Shown: in pieces, positions 8,859-17,691 of the stretch
Layout: every line of letters starts with the position of its first letter
Position numbering within the stretch: position 1 is the stretch's first letter
Assembly (NCBI RefSeq): GCF_002933875.1
Contig: NZ_BFAV01000073.1
Location: 81,234-145,233, forward strand
Direction: 5' to 3'
Origin: Desulfocucumis palustris
GTDB lineage: Bacteria > Bacillota > Desulfotomaculia > Desulfotomaculales > Desulfocucumaceae
DNA: 64,000 bases
Translations under genes and position numbers: made by a program
The notes under the pieces: generated by a model
Told to the model about the DNA's origin: nothing
Database searches by the model: none
What the model saw: only the letters and a program-made list of their open reading frames with translations

Positions 8859-9455
8859 TTACCGGGGCCTCAGGGCCAGAAAAACGAACCGGTCCGGTTT
8901 GTCTTCGAAAGTGATGTCAATAAAACCGGTATCCTCCAGCATGTATTTGAGTTCAGCGGCTGTGGGCAATAAGTCGCCGTCAACCGGCGGACCGAGGTTG
9001 CGGTGGGTGGCGTTTATTTCCTCCCGGCTGCTGGCGTGGCAGATTAACAGCCGGCCTCCGCTTTTAAGCACCCGGTGCATTACCCGCATGGCGCCCTTCT
9101 GGTCGGGAAAGTGAGGCAGAGCCCCGTTGCAAACGACGTAGTCATAACTGTTGTTTTCGTTATCCAGCGTCATGACGTCGGCCACCAGGAAACGCGCGTT
9201 GGCGCCGAAGTCCTTGCTCCTGGCTTTTTCAATCATTTGGGGAGCAAAGTCCACCCCGGTTACCGAGCCCTCCTGCCCGACCAATTCCAGCAGAATGGGG
9301 GTTAAAATGCCCGTGCCGCAGGCCACGTCCAGCACCGCGGCGCCCTTTGGAATGCCGCAATCTTTAAGAATTGCCCGCAGCTTGGCGGCCACCTCCGGTC
9401 CCATGATGGAGTCCCACCGGTCTGCCATGTCATCGAAAAAGTCCTTTAGCAGCAT
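8859..9455 (-). CDS. UbiE-like class I SAM methyltransferase, last gene of the Znu-type operon
   Basis: About 198 residues. Starts with a helical FFDDMADRWDSI segment, then motif I AAVLDVACGTGILTPILLE, post-I acidic GVDFAPQMIEKA, motif II YDYVVCNGALPHFPD and LKSGGRLLICHA, the layout of UbiE/Coq5-like enzymes. The open frame allows GTG 9464, but GGGAG lies eight bases before ATG 9455, which I take as start. It begins 18 nt after the ABC ATPase stop, so it belongs to the same operon. Substrate unknown. Confidence 0.85.
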   Translation of the reverse strand: MLLKDFFDDMADRWDSIMGPEVAAKLRAILKDCGIPKGAAVLDVACGTGILTPILLELVGQEGSVTGVDFAPQMIEKARSKDFGANARFLVADVMTLDNENNSYDYVVCNGALPHFPDQKGAMRVMHRVLKSGGRLLICHASSREEINATHRNLGPPVDGDLLPTAAELKYMLEDTGFIDITFEDKPDRFVFLALRPR

Positions 9456-9473
9456 AAATTTCACTCCCTCTAA

Positions 9474-10205
9474 TTACAAATCATACAGGCCGTTCAGAAC
9501 TGTTTCCCGCAATACTTCACGTGGTTTGCCGTGCGTCCAGACCCGTCCTTCCTTCATTAAAACGACCCTGTTGCACAAGGCGGCGGCGGTTTTGTGCTCG
9601 TGGGTGACCATTAATGTGGTTAGCCCGCGGTCCCGGTGTATTTCATGCACCATGTGCATAATCTCCGTTCTGGCCCGGCGGTCCAGCCCGGTGGTAGGTT
9701 CGTCCAGCAGCAGGATTTCCGGTTCCTGGGCCAGTGCCCGGGCGATGGCCACCCGCTGCTGTTCGCCCCCCGAAAGGTGCCCGATGGGACGTTCGGCCAG
9801 ATGAGTCATCCCCACCAGCCGCAACATTTTTTCCACTAACCGCCGGTCCGGGTCGCCGGGGCGGCGCAGCATGCCCAACTGGCCGTAGCGTCCCATCATG
9901 ACCACTTCTTTAACGTTAACCGGCATCCTGGGGTCGATGTTGTGCACCTGGGGCACATAGCCGATTCTTTTGCGCAGCGCGGCCGGGAAGCCGCCGCCCG
10001 TGTCATAATTCAAAACCCGTACATTGCCCTGCAGCAGCTTGCCCAGTCCGTTTACCAGGGTGAGAATAGTTGTTTTGCCGGCGCCGTTGGGCCCCATGAT
10101 GCCCACCAGCTCGCCCCTTTTGATCTCCAGGGTGACTCCCTGCAGGGCCACGTCCTCCCGGTAAGACACCACCGCGTTTTGCAGGGAGATAATTGTCTCA
10201 GACAT
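9474..10205 (-). CDS. znuC: Metal (Zn/Mn/Fe-type) ABC transporter ATPase
   Basis: 243 residues. Walker A GPNGAGKTT, Q-loop region (IGYVPQVHNID), signature LSGGEQQRVAIARAL, Walker B ILLLDEPTTGLD and switch H in VTHEH. The family drives the cluster A-I metal importers (ZnuC, MntB, SitB). Encoded between the binding protein and a methyltransferase on the minus strand, eight bases after the previous stop. Which metal is moved cannot be told from the ATPase. Confidence 0.88.
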   Translation of the reverse strand: MSETIISLQNAVVSYREDVALQGVTLEIKRGELVGIMGPNGAGKTTILTLVNGLGKLLQGNVRVLNYDTGGGFPAALRKRIGYVPQVHNIDPRMPVNVKEVVMMGRYGQLGMLRRPGDPDRRLVEKMLRLVGMTHLAERPIGHLSGGEQQRVAIARALAQEPEILLLDEPTTGLDRRARTEIMHMVHEIHRDRGLTTLMVTHEHKTAAALCNRVVLMKEGRVWTHGKPREVLRETVLNGLYDL

Positions 10206-10213
10206 CGGCGCTC

Positions 10214-11083
10214 CTAAGGCAGCGTTTCCAGGAGCATATCCACGTTTTTGGCAATGGCTTGGGCCCAGGTGGCGGTATCCGGAATCCCGCCCGGGAAGTT
10301 GTTCAGGGTAAGCTGGGCGGCGCCGATTTCCCTGGCGATGCCGATGCCCGCTTCCTTGCCGCTTTGCAGGTTGTCGAGGACCAGAGTTACATTATTAGAC
10401 TGTCCCAGTTTGATTAAATCCTCTATGTCCTTCGGGGACATATCTTCGGCCCGGCCGAAGATCCCGGCCACATTAAACCCGGCCCATTTGATAAACCCCG
10501 CCTGCATATCGTTTACCAGCACGTTAACCCGGCTTACACCGGCGTCGTCAAGACGTTTTTTCTGCTGGTCTCCCACTCGCTGCGTTTCTTCTTTCAGTTT
10601 GCCGGCGGCTTCCGTAAACGCCGCTTTGCTTTCCGGCCTGGCCGCCACCAAATCCGCGGTGATTTTGTCGATGGCTTCCATGCGTACCGGCGGCGCCATC
10701 CAGTTCCCTTCAATATCGTAAACCAATTTGTTTAAATTGGCGTTGCCGGCTGATTGGATCATGCCGTCGCTGAATTTTTCGCCCTGATAGTTGTGCAGCA
10801 TGAAAAGGTCGGCGTCGGCCAGTACCTTCATATCCTCCGGTTTTACGTCAAAGTGTCCCGGGCACATGGCGGGGGGGATTATGTTGATTACTTCCGCCTG
10901 GTCTCCGGCCACGGAGTTTACAATTTCAGCCAATAAAGAGGTGGTGGTCACCACCCGCAGCGGTTCGGCCTGTTGGGCGTCCTGCTGGTGGCCGGCGCCG
11001 CTGTTGCTGCCGCAGCCGGCCGATAACAGGGAGGCAATGACGACAACCAGCAAGGAAAACAATATTAAATTTCTTTTTCTCAT
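10214..11083 (-). CDS. znuA: Metal-binding lipoprotein, cluster A-I (ZnuA/AdcA-like)
   Basis: About 289 residues. Signal peptide with lipobox LLSAGC; ABC-type metal-binding body (VVTTTSLLAEIVNSVAGDQAEV, a metal-site region CPGHFDVKPEDMKVLADADLFMLHNY, long linker helix, then a C-lobe). The histidines in PGHFD and MLHNY are likely ligands. It lacks the long His/Asp-rich loop of many Zn-specific ZnuA proteins. Start ATG 11083 chosen because GGAGGTG lies eight bases before it. Between the permease and ATPase genes. Confidence 0.88.
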   Translation of the reverse strand: MRKRNLILFSLLVVVIASLLSAGCGSNSGAGHQQDAQQAEPLRVVTTTSLLAEIVNSVAGDQAEVINIIPPAMCPGHFDVKPEDMKVLADADLFMLHNYQGEKFSDGMIQSAGNANLNKLVYDIEGNWMAPPVRMEAIDKITADLVAARPESKAAFTEAAGKLKEETQRVGDQQKKRLDDAGVSRVNVLVNDMQAGFIKWAGFNVAGIFGRAEDMSPKDIEDLIKLGQSNNVTLVLDNLQSGKEAGIGIAREIGAAQLTLNNFPGGIPDTATWAQAIAKNVDMLLETLP

Positions 11084-11104
11084 CAGTAGCACCTCCAATT
11101 TTCT

Positions 11105-11941
11105 TCAGAGACTATTATTAACGGACCACTTTTTTACCTTGCGCTTGGGTGAAAAAACGGTGGCGGCGACGAATATCAGCGTGGAGACCAGGACAATGGC
11201 GGCGCCGCTGGGGAAATGAAACAGGTAGGAGGACATGAGGCCCAGCCAGGTTGAAATAACACCAAATACCGCCGCCAGAATGAACATTTTGCGCAAGCTG
11301 TACGTTAACTGGTAGGCCGCCGCGGCGGGGTTGAGAATCAGGTTGAACACCAGCAGGCCGCCGATGCTGCCTAGGGAGACCGTAATGGCCGAACCGGTTA
11401 AAATAAGCAGGGCGTAAAAGATCAGGTTGGCCGGCAGCCCTATGGCCAGCGCCAGTTCCCGGTGAAAAATAACCGCCTGGATTTCTTTGAAAAACAATAT
11501 TATGAGCAGCACAATAATGAAAGCCACAATGAACAGCAGGTACAAATCAGCCCGGGTAACTGTAAGTATGCTGCCCCATAACAGTTCCAGGGCCTCTGTT
11601 TTGGGACCCGGGATAACGCCCATGAACAGGAAAGCCAGTCCCATGGTCAGAGAGAATACGATGCCTATGGGAGTATCGGTATTTAACTCTCCCCGGTCGG
11701 CCAGGGGGCCGATAACGGCCACCGCCGCCAGGCTGAAGAGGAAAGCTCCCGCTTCAGGGCTGAAGCCCAGCAGAGTTCCCAGCAGGGCGCCGGCAAAAGC
11801 CGCGTGGGCAATGGCCACTCCGATGAAGGAGAGATTCATGGTTACCACCAGCACACCGATGAGAGAACAGGCCGCGCCGCCAAGACAGCCGGCCAGAATG
11901 GCGTTTTGCATGAATTCATATTGCAGGATGGAAAAATCCAG
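11105..11941 (-). CDS. znuB: Metal ABC transporter permease (ZnuB-like)
   Basis: About 278 residues if read from CTG 11941. The protein begins LDFSILQYEFMQNAILAG, the classic N-terminus of ZnuB/MntC permeases, and has eight or so hydrophobic helices with SLGSIGGLLVFNLILNPAAAA. GGGAG sits nine bases before the CTG, and the stop of the upstream methyltransferase lies one base before it, so the two are translationally coupled. ATG 11911 is the nearest ATG but has no ribosome site and would clip the conserved start. A non-AUG CTG start is inference. Confidence 0.85.
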   Translation of the reverse strand: MDFSILQYEFMQNAILAGCLGGAACSLIGVLVVTMNLSFIGVAIAHAAFAGALLGTLLGFSPEAGAFLFSLAAVAVIGPLADRGELNTDTPIGIVFSLTMGLAFLFMGVIPGPKTEALELLWGSILTVTRADLYLLFIVAFIIVLLIILFFKEIQAVIFHRELALAIGLPANLIFYALLILTGSAITVSLGSIGGLLVFNLILNPAAAAYQLTYSLRKMFILAAVFGVISTWLGLMSSYLFHFPSGAAIVLVSTLIFVAATVFSPKRKVKKWSVNNSL

Positions 11942-11942
11942 T

Positions 11943-13022
11943 TTACTCAGCTCCCGTTTTTTTGGTGCCGATAATAATCTTTGAGTCCAGGGTATCGCCG
12001 ATTTTCGACAATGGGTAACCGGCAAAATCCGGAGCCTGGTGGATTTCTATAATGTTGAAATACTCCTGCAATAACGCCAGGTAGTCTTCAAAAAACAAGT
12101 CTCCGGCAAAGGAGTACACGCGGTTCTCTTTGGCCGCGCCGGCAAACCCGGTCAGGCTCCATTCCATGTCCAGCAGCGCGCTTTTTGAATATTCCTCCGG
12201 GCTGTAGAAGCAGTGTTTGTTTATGAAAAGACCGCCTTCATTCATGCAAGAATATATCTTCGGCACCAGGTGTCTGTTCTTGCCCCCGGGATTGGAGGCA
12301 AAGAACACCACGTCATAGCCTTCAGCCAGGTCATCTTGGAAAAAATTGCCCTGGAGCACTTCCACCCGGTTAGCCCGGAATTCTTTGATGTATTGGCGGG
12401 TATCTTGGGCAACGTCCGGGAAGTCATAAACATAGGCCCGGATATTGGGGTTGGCCGCGGCGAAGGCGATGGCGTACAATCCGTGCCCTCCGCCCAGATC
12501 AAGCAGCTTTCTTGCTTTTTCAAACTCCACGCACCGGGTTACCAGGCCGACCGTCCTTTGCAGTTCTCCGCACAGCGCTTCCCGGGCCAGTGAATGAATC
12601 AAGTTGTTGGCGAAATACTGTTCTTCACTGGCGACAATGGGTCCGCTTTGGAGTATGCCGGGTAACTGTTCCCACAGTTTTAAACCGTTGGCCAGGTTTA
12701 ATATGACTTCGCGCTGGTGCAGGGGAGAGCCGGCTGTTAAATAAGTGCTGCTGAGGTCCGAGTTTTTATAACAGCCCTTCTCCCTGACGATTAAGCCCAG
12801 CGATACCAGAATCCGGCACAGGTTTTCGGTCAATCCGGGGTCTGTGCCCAGTGTTTCCGCCAGTTCCTCCGGGGTCCTGGGGACGGTTAGCTGTTCAAAA
12901 ACACGCATCTCCAGGGCGGCTTTAAGAGCGGTAAACTTTTTATAACCGTCCGCACAATCATGCAGTATTTCCATTAACGGTTTTGCACTTGTGCCGGGCT
13001 CGCTTTTTAAGCAGCTGTCCAA
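11943..13022 (-). CDS. O-methyltransferase-family enzyme with dimerisation domain (AdoMet_MTase family 2)
   Basis: 359 residues. The first third is a winged-helix dimerisation domain (FTALKAALEMRVFEQL...TPEELAETLGTDPGLTENLCRIL), followed by SAM motif KLLDLGGGHGLYAIAFA and VYDFPDVAQ, as in caffeate/acetylserotonin OMTs, BchU and bacterial relatives. Many bacterial members act on secondary metabolites. It sits between a flavodoxin and the ZnuB-like permease, with the permease start one base beyond its stop. Start TTG 13022 is uncertain; ATG near 12974 is another choice. No acceptor can be named. Confidence 0.85.
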   Translation of the reverse strand: MDSCLKSEPGTSAKPLMEILHDCADGYKKFTALKAALEMRVFEQLTVPRTPEELAETLGTDPGLTENLCRILVSLGLIVREKGCYKNSDLSSTYLTAGSPLHQREVILNLANGLKLWEQLPGILQSGPIVASEEQYFANNLIHSLAREALCGELQRTVGLVTRCVEFEKARKLLDLGGGHGLYAIAFAAANPNIRAYVYDFPDVAQDTRQYIKEFRANRVEVLQGNFFQDDLAEGYDVVFFASNPGGKNRHLVPKIYSCMNEGGLFINKHCFYSPEEYSKSALLDMEWSLTGFAGAAKENRVYSFAGDLFFEDYLALLQEYFNIIEIHQAPDFAGYPLSKIGDTLDSKIIIGTKKTGAE

Positions 13023-13058
13023 TGATTTTTACCGTCCTTGTGGTAAATTTATTTATTG

Positions 13059-13547
13059 TTATGCGCCAAATAATTCAACTGCTTTTTGGGCTATGCGCTG
13101 CCCAAAAATATAACACAGGCTTTCACCCTGTTCATAATGTCCCTGTATCGCCACAGCCCCCAAATGAATGTACGGGCGCCCGCAGCCGGTGCCGCTGGAA
13201 TAGACCAGCATTCCTTTGGTGACAAGATGGTCGATAACGGTGGAAAGGGCTGTGTGGGCGCCTCCCTGCAAACCGTTGGCCGTGGCAAAAACCGCTCCCA
13301 GCTTGCCTCCCAGGTTATACTCATGGGATTGATCAAACCATTTTTTTAACTGCCAGCAAGTATTGGCAAAATAGGTCGGGGTGCCGAAAACTACGGCCTT
13401 GCTTTCGTTCAGGAATTCATCGTCAACAGCGTCCAGGGAAAATATCCCCACTTCCACACCAGGCACTGTTTCCAGGCCTGATTTAACCACCTCCGCCATT
13501 TTCCGCGTATTGCCCGTCTGACTGAAATACAGGATTGAAATTTTCAT
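13059..13547 (-). CDS. Flavodoxin-family FMN protein
   Basis: 162 residues. N-terminal phosphate-binding loop FSQTGNTRKMAE binds FMN; FGTPTYFANTCWQLKKWFD and ATANGLQGGAHTAL are the other flavin loops. Members carry electrons or reduce quinones or metal complexes in the cytoplasm. It is the first gene of the minus-strand Znu-type operon, preceded by a 300 nt leader. A reductase releasing metal from an imported chelate is a plausible role here, but that is inference. Confidence 0.85.
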   Translation of the reverse strand: MKISILYFSQTGNTRKMAEVVKSGLETVPGVEVGIFSLDAVDDEFLNESKAVVFGTPTYFANTCWQLKKWFDQSHEYNLGGKLGAVFATANGLQGGAHTALSTVIDHLVTKGMLVYSSGTGCGRPYIHLGAVAIQGHYEQGESLCYIFGQRIAQKAVELFGA

Positions 13548-13697
13548 TGTTTTTCCAATGACTCCTTTCCCCAGTTTTTTTCGTTTATTCCGCCGGTTTC
13601 CACAGATCCCGGCGGGTTCACGCCTGCCGTGAACAGCTTTTCCATTCTTTTAAAATGCCTGATAGATTCATGCGCATGTCTTCCTTGTGGGGAATGC

Positions 13698-13742
13698 AAA
13701 AAGGCTAAGACGCAGCTGCGACAGCAACTGCATTTTAGCCTT
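13698..13742 (-). terminator. Intrinsic terminator in the leader of the flavodoxin/Znu-type operon
   Basis: On the minus strand, AAGGCTAA (13742-13735) pairs with TTAGCCTT (13708-13701), with an inner ATGCAG/CTGCGT stem, then a short T run. It lies downstream of the minus-strand promoter at 13863-13891 and about 150 nt upstream of the first gene, so it could attenuate the operon. The arm is preceded by TCATGAAGG, resembling the start of other leader hairpins in this window. Confidence 0.65.
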
Positions 13743-13862
13743 CATGACAAAATTATAAATATTAAATATTAATAATTATTTTATTTTTTTACCGGCGAGG
13801 TATAAGGTTCATGCAGACTTCGTATCCGCAATACCCATTTCTTATGGACATACTTCACCATA

Positions 13863-13891
13863 ACTATAGCATCATCTCCACCCGGTGTCAA
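13863..13891 (-). promoter_or_regulatory. Sigma-A type promoter of the flavodoxin/Znu-type operon
   Basis: Reading the minus strand: TTGACA (13891-13886), 17 bp, TATAGT (13868-13863). The start point would be near 13856, giving a leader of about 300 nt that includes GGTAT...ATACC pairing and an AT-rich stretch before the terminator at 13742-13698. Confidence 0.75.
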
Positions 13892-13979
13892 TTTTTATAC
13901 CTTTGGCTTGAATGAGATGGAAATGCGCATATAAAAGCGTACAGGGCTTTTGTGCCGATAAAGTTGTCTGAAAAAGCGG

Positions 13980-14009
13980 TTGAAAGAAAAGCAGGGCTTA
14001 TGCTATAAT
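13980..14009 (+). promoter_or_regulatory. Sigma-A type promoter of the ABC pair/FecBCE operon
   Basis: TTGAAA at 13980-13985, 18 bp spacer, TATAAT at 14004-14009. Divergent from the promoter at 13863-13891, with about 90 bp between the two -35 boxes for shared regulators. Confidence 0.75.
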
Positions 14010-14015
14010 CCTTTT

Positions 14016-14200
14016 ACTGAAACAAAAGACGGCAATATATCATAAAACCACGAAGGTTGGAGATATTCGCCGGGAAAGGATTCTTTTTCCGGTACGCCGG
14101 TTTCAACGGATTTGTCGGGGAAACGACTTTACATGCTACGAAGGCATACGTTATCGTATGCTTTTTCTTTTTTGCTTTCTAAGAGGAGAACTTATTTCGA
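14016..14200 (+). promoter_or_regulatory. Structured 5' leader with terminal attenuator (candidate riboswitch) before the ABC pair
   Basis: About 185 nt from the predicted start point to the first gene. Visible structure: ACCACGAAGG near 14047, stems around CCGGGAAAGG/TTTTTCCGG, a short hairpin GTCG-GGGAAA-CGAC, then an intrinsic terminator GCATACG-TTAT-CGTATGC (14144-14161) with T-rich tail to 14173. The segment CATGCTACGAAG just upstream of the terminator could compete with its 5' arm. I do not recognise a named riboswitch class. The gene starts 27 nt after the tail. Confidence 0.6.
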
Positions 14201-15958
14201 ATGCTTTTAATCAACAAGACTTTACTTAAAATGTCCAAAGGCTTCCGGGGCTATATCGCGCTGATCGCCCTGCTGAAGCTGCTGACCCTTGCGGGTATCG
14301 CCATGTTCGCCCAGAGCATATCCGGATTTCTAGGAGGGCTTTTCGATCCCGGCTCCGTTGATTTCCGGGAATCGGTGCGTACCGCCTTTGTTTCAGCGGT
14401 GATCATACTCATCAGCGAAGTCCTGATCGGCGACGTCGAATACAGATGTACCGCAAAGTCGCGCATTGTATTGCGGGAGCGGATTTTTTCAAAAATACTT
14501 CTCCTGGACGTCGGTAACATTGAAAAAATGGGCACGACCCACGCCGTGGCTGCGGCTGTTGACGGCATTGAAGCCATGCAGATCTATTACAGCAAATATT
14601 TGCCGGGGTTGATCTACTGTGCCATTTCGCCCTTCTATCTATTCTGGAAGCTGAAGGAGGCCTCATTTACCGCCGCCCTTTTTCTGCTGATTGTGTCTTT
14701 GATACTTCTGCCGGCCAACAACTTTTTCCGCTCCGTGGTGCGAAAGCTAAAGGACAGCTACTGGGTGAGTTTCCTCAATTTGACCGGATATTATCTTGAG
14801 AGCCTTTACGGGCTGACGACGATCATGCTGTTCGGGAGGGACAGGGAGCGGGCCGGGATCCTGGAGACAAAAACCGGCGACTTCTGCCGGAAAATTATGG
14901 GCATTATGAGGCTGAACTTCAAGGCGTTTCTCTTTTCCGATCTGGTTATTTACTCTTCGGTGTTTATCACCGTATTGATGGTCACGGCGCAGCTTTCAAA
15001 AGGGGAAATATCCCTGGCTTCCGCCCTTTTGACACTGATGCTGGGCTACGGCTTTTTCGGCTCGATACGTATCCTGATGCATTCCTCGCACCAGGCACTG
15101 GCCGGCGTCGCGGCGTCACAGAACCTTTCCCGGATATTTGACATTGATACGGGCAGGCCTTCCAAACCCTTTGTACAGAAGGAAGAATCCGACGGATTTG
15201 TCGGAATACGCCTTGAGAACGTGGAATACTCCTATGAAGACCGGGACGGTGTTTTAAACAACGTTTCCATCGACATTGAACGCGGTAAGACCACTGCCCT
15301 GGTTGGCCAATCAGGAAGCGGAAAAACCACCGTGTCGGGGATTTTAATGCGGTTTTTCGATCCGCAGTCCGGAGAGATCCGCTTCGAGGGGACCGACTAT
15401 GCCTGTTATGAGCCCGGTGAGCTGCGTAAGAAGATTATCATGGTGCCCCAGTTTGTCAGTATTTTTTCAGGTACCATCGAAGACAACCTGCTGGTTGCCA
15501 AGCCTGACGCAACCATTGAGGAAATGCACAAAGCTCTGGAGTTGGCGCGTCTTAAGGACTGGGTGACAGGCCTGCCCGACGGGCTGAAAACCGACGTGGG
15601 CGATGCGGGAGCAAAGCTTTCCGGCGGACAGCGGCAAAAAATAGGAATAGCCCGTGTCCTTCTCGGCAATGCCCAATATATCATTTTTGATGAGGCGACC
15701 TCGAGCGTTGATTTTGAGAGCGAACGAGAAATATGGGCGTGCATCGGGGAGCTTTCCAGGATGCGGACGCTGGTTGTAATATCCCACAGGCTTTCCACAA
15801 TACGCCGGGCGGACAGGATCTATGTCCTTTCCGGCGGGAAAGTCGCGGAGCGCGGCTCCCACGAAAAGCTCATGGAGCAAAACGGAATTTATACAAATCT
15901 GGTATCCGAGCAGGCGGTTTTAGAGGCCCGTGGCGTCAACGGCGAGGTGGCGGTATGA
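14201..15958 (+). CDS. ABC transporter, fused membrane and ATPase domains, first half of a heterodimer
   Basis: 585 residues: about 330 residues of six-helix membrane domain, then an ATPase domain with Walker A GQSGSGKTT, signature LSGGQRQKIGIARVLL and Walker B IIFDEATSSVD. The next gene overlaps it by four bases (ATGA) and encodes the partner. Exporter-fold half transporters usually export, but the YbtPQ/IrtAB subgroup imports ferric siderophores. Location upstream of a FecBCE-type set makes an importer or a siderophore-handling pair attractive; export of a metallophore or drug cannot be excluded. Confidence 0.88.
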   Translation: MLLINKTLLKMSKGFRGYIALIALLKLLTLAGIAMFAQSISGFLGGLFDPGSVDFRESVRTAFVSAVIILISEVLIGDVEYRCTAKSRIVLRERIFSKILLLDVGNIEKMGTTHAVAAAVDGIEAMQIYYSKYLPGLIYCAISPFYLFWKLKEASFTAALFLLIVSLILLPANNFFRSVVRKLKDSYWVSFLNLTGYYLESLYGLTTIMLFGRDRERAGILETKTGDFCRKIMGIMRLNFKAFLFSDLVIYSSVFITVLMVTAQLSKGEISLASALLTLMLGYGFFGSIRILMHSSHQALAGVAASQNLSRIFDIDTGRPSKPFVQKEESDGFVGIRLENVEYSYEDRDGVLNNVSIDIERGKTTALVGQSGSGKTTVSGILMRFFDPQSGEIRFEGTDYACYEPGELRKKIIMVPQFVSIFSGTIEDNLLVAKPDATIEEMHKALELARLKDWVTGLPDGLKTDVGDAGAKLSGGQRQKIGIARVLLGNAQYIIFDEATSSVDFESEREIWACIGELSRMRTLVVISHRLSTIRRADRIYVLSGGKVAERGSHEKLMEQNGIYTNLVSEQAVLEARGVNGEVAV

Positions 15959-17613
15959 AAAAGAGAAAATACGGTTTAATGCAGACCACGGGCAGGCTTT
16001 TGGCCATGGCGGCCCCTGTCAAGGGATTGCTTACCGTTTCAACCCTTGCCAGCATTCTCGGAAACCTGGGGCATATCGGGCTTTTGGGGTTTGGCTCAAT
16101 GATGATCATGCGGGGCGCCGGATTTACCGGGTCCGGTTCATTGGTTTTATGGGGGGCGCTGACACTTTTCTGTTCCGTACTGATTTTTGCCTGCAGGTAT
16201 ATTGAAGGTTATGTCTCCCATGCGGCCGCCTACAAGCTTCTGTCTTATATGCGGGTGGATATGTTCAAAACCCTGAGCAAACTTGCGCCGGCCTGCCTCG
16301 TGGACAGGCACAAGGGCGACATTCTCTCGGTGGCCATCTCGGATATAGAGATTATTGAGGTGTTTTTCGCCCACACCATCGGCCCCCTGTTCACAGTCAT
16401 ACTCCTGCCGGCGGTAACGCTCTGCGTTGCCGCCGCCATTGCTCCCCTGTTTGTTCCGGCCCTTCTGCCAATTTACATAATTATCTGTGTCCTTTTCCCC
16501 ATCGCTGCCGTCAGGCTGGGAAGAAACGCCGGGATGGCATACCGGCAGCGGGTGGGAGAGCTCAAGTCTCTTACCATTGAAAGCGTAATGGGATTAAAGG
16601 ATATCCAGATCTTCGGATTCGGTCAAAGGCGCATCGATATGGTACAGGATAAGACGGCGGAGATCAACAAGGTTAGCCGCCTGCTTACCATGCACCGGCA
16701 GATCGTGACCTCGGCGCCGACTTTCTTCGTATACCTGGCGCGTATCCTTGTCATTTCAGTCGCCGCCTATCTTGCCGCTACCGGAGACCATGACCCTGTG
16801 GGTGTGATCGCGCTTTCCTTTGTGGTTTCCGCATCCTTTTCATCCACCCAGTCTCTTACCACGGTAATATCCTCTTTATTGGAAGCCTATGCCGCGGCGG
16901 AGCGCCTTTTTGTATTGGAGGACATGCAGCCGGAGGTGGTCGAGGCGGAAAATCCGGTGATGTTCCACAAAATAGAGCGTGTCGAATTTGATAACGTAAC
17001 ATTCCGGTACAGTACGGAACGGGGCAAGGTTTTGGATGGATTCAACCTGACGCTGAGCGCCGGCGAGAAACTGGGGATATCCGGGGAAAGCGGCATCGGC
17101 AAGTCGACCGTCATACGCCTGCTGCTCCGGTTTTGGGAGCCGACCTCAGGCGAGATCCGCATCAACGGCATCCCGCTAAAGGAAATATCCCTGGCCTGTC
17201 TCAGGGAGCGCATATCCATGCTGGAACAGGAAACCTTCATTTTTAACGACACGGTTGCCGCCAATATTGCCGTGGGGAAAGAAGGAGCGACCCTTCAAGA
17301 AGTAATGGCCTCGGCAAAACGGGCGCAAATCCATGACTTTATCATGACTTTGCCGGACGGTTATGCTACCCAAATGGGGGAAATGGGCGGCAGGCTTTCC
17401 GGCGGCGAGCGGCAGCGCATCGGCATCGCCCGGGCCATGCTGCGGGATCCGGATATATTGATAATGGACGAGCCCACAAGCAATCTTGATGTGCTCAACG
17501 AAAAAGAGATGCTGAAGACCCTGGAGGACGAATACGGAGATAAGACTCTTTTCATCGTTTCGCACCGCTCCTCCACCCTGACGGGCTGTTCAAGGATCAT
17601 TCACCTGGGTTAA
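15955..17613 (+). CDS. ABC transporter, fused membrane and ATPase domains, second half of a heterodimer
   Basis: 552 residues from ATG 15955, which overlaps the preceding stop; the frame is open further upstream, but that part lies inside the first gene. Membrane domain, then Walker A GESGIGKST, signature LSGGERQRIGIARAML, Walker B ILIMDEPTSNLD, and switch H in VSHRS. Both ATPase sites of the pair look complete. The CydC-like layout and tight coupling mark an obligate heterodimer. See the preceding gene for possible substrates. Confidence 0.88.
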   Translation: MKKRKYGLMQTTGRLLAMAAPVKGLLTVSTLASILGNLGHIGLLGFGSMMIMRGAGFTGSGSLVLWGALTLFCSVLIFACRYIEGYVSHAAAYKLLSYMRVDMFKTLSKLAPACLVDRHKGDILSVAISDIEIIEVFFAHTIGPLFTVILLPAVTLCVAAAIAPLFVPALLPIYIIICVLFPIAAVRLGRNAGMAYRQRVGELKSLTIESVMGLKDIQIFGFGQRRIDMVQDKTAEINKVSRLLTMHRQIVTSAPTFFVYLARILVISVAAYLAATGDHDPVGVIALSFVVSASFSSTQSLTTVISSLLEAYAAAERLFVLEDMQPEVVEAENPVMFHKIERVEFDNVTFRYSTERGKVLDGFNLTLSAGEKLGISGESGIGKSTVIRLLLRFWEPTSGEIRINGIPLKEISLACLRERISMLEQETFIFNDTVAANIAVGKEGATLQEVMASAKRAQIHDFIMTLPDGYATQMGEMGGRLSGGERQRIGIARAMLRDPDILIMDEPTSNLDVLNEKEMLKTLEDEYGDKTLFIVSHRSSTLTGCSRIIHLG

Positions 17614-17691
17614 TCATTTATTTAATAATAGTTTTATCCAAACCTGATAAACCGGTTTGGATCTGCTTAAAATTTTTTATGGAGGTGTTTT

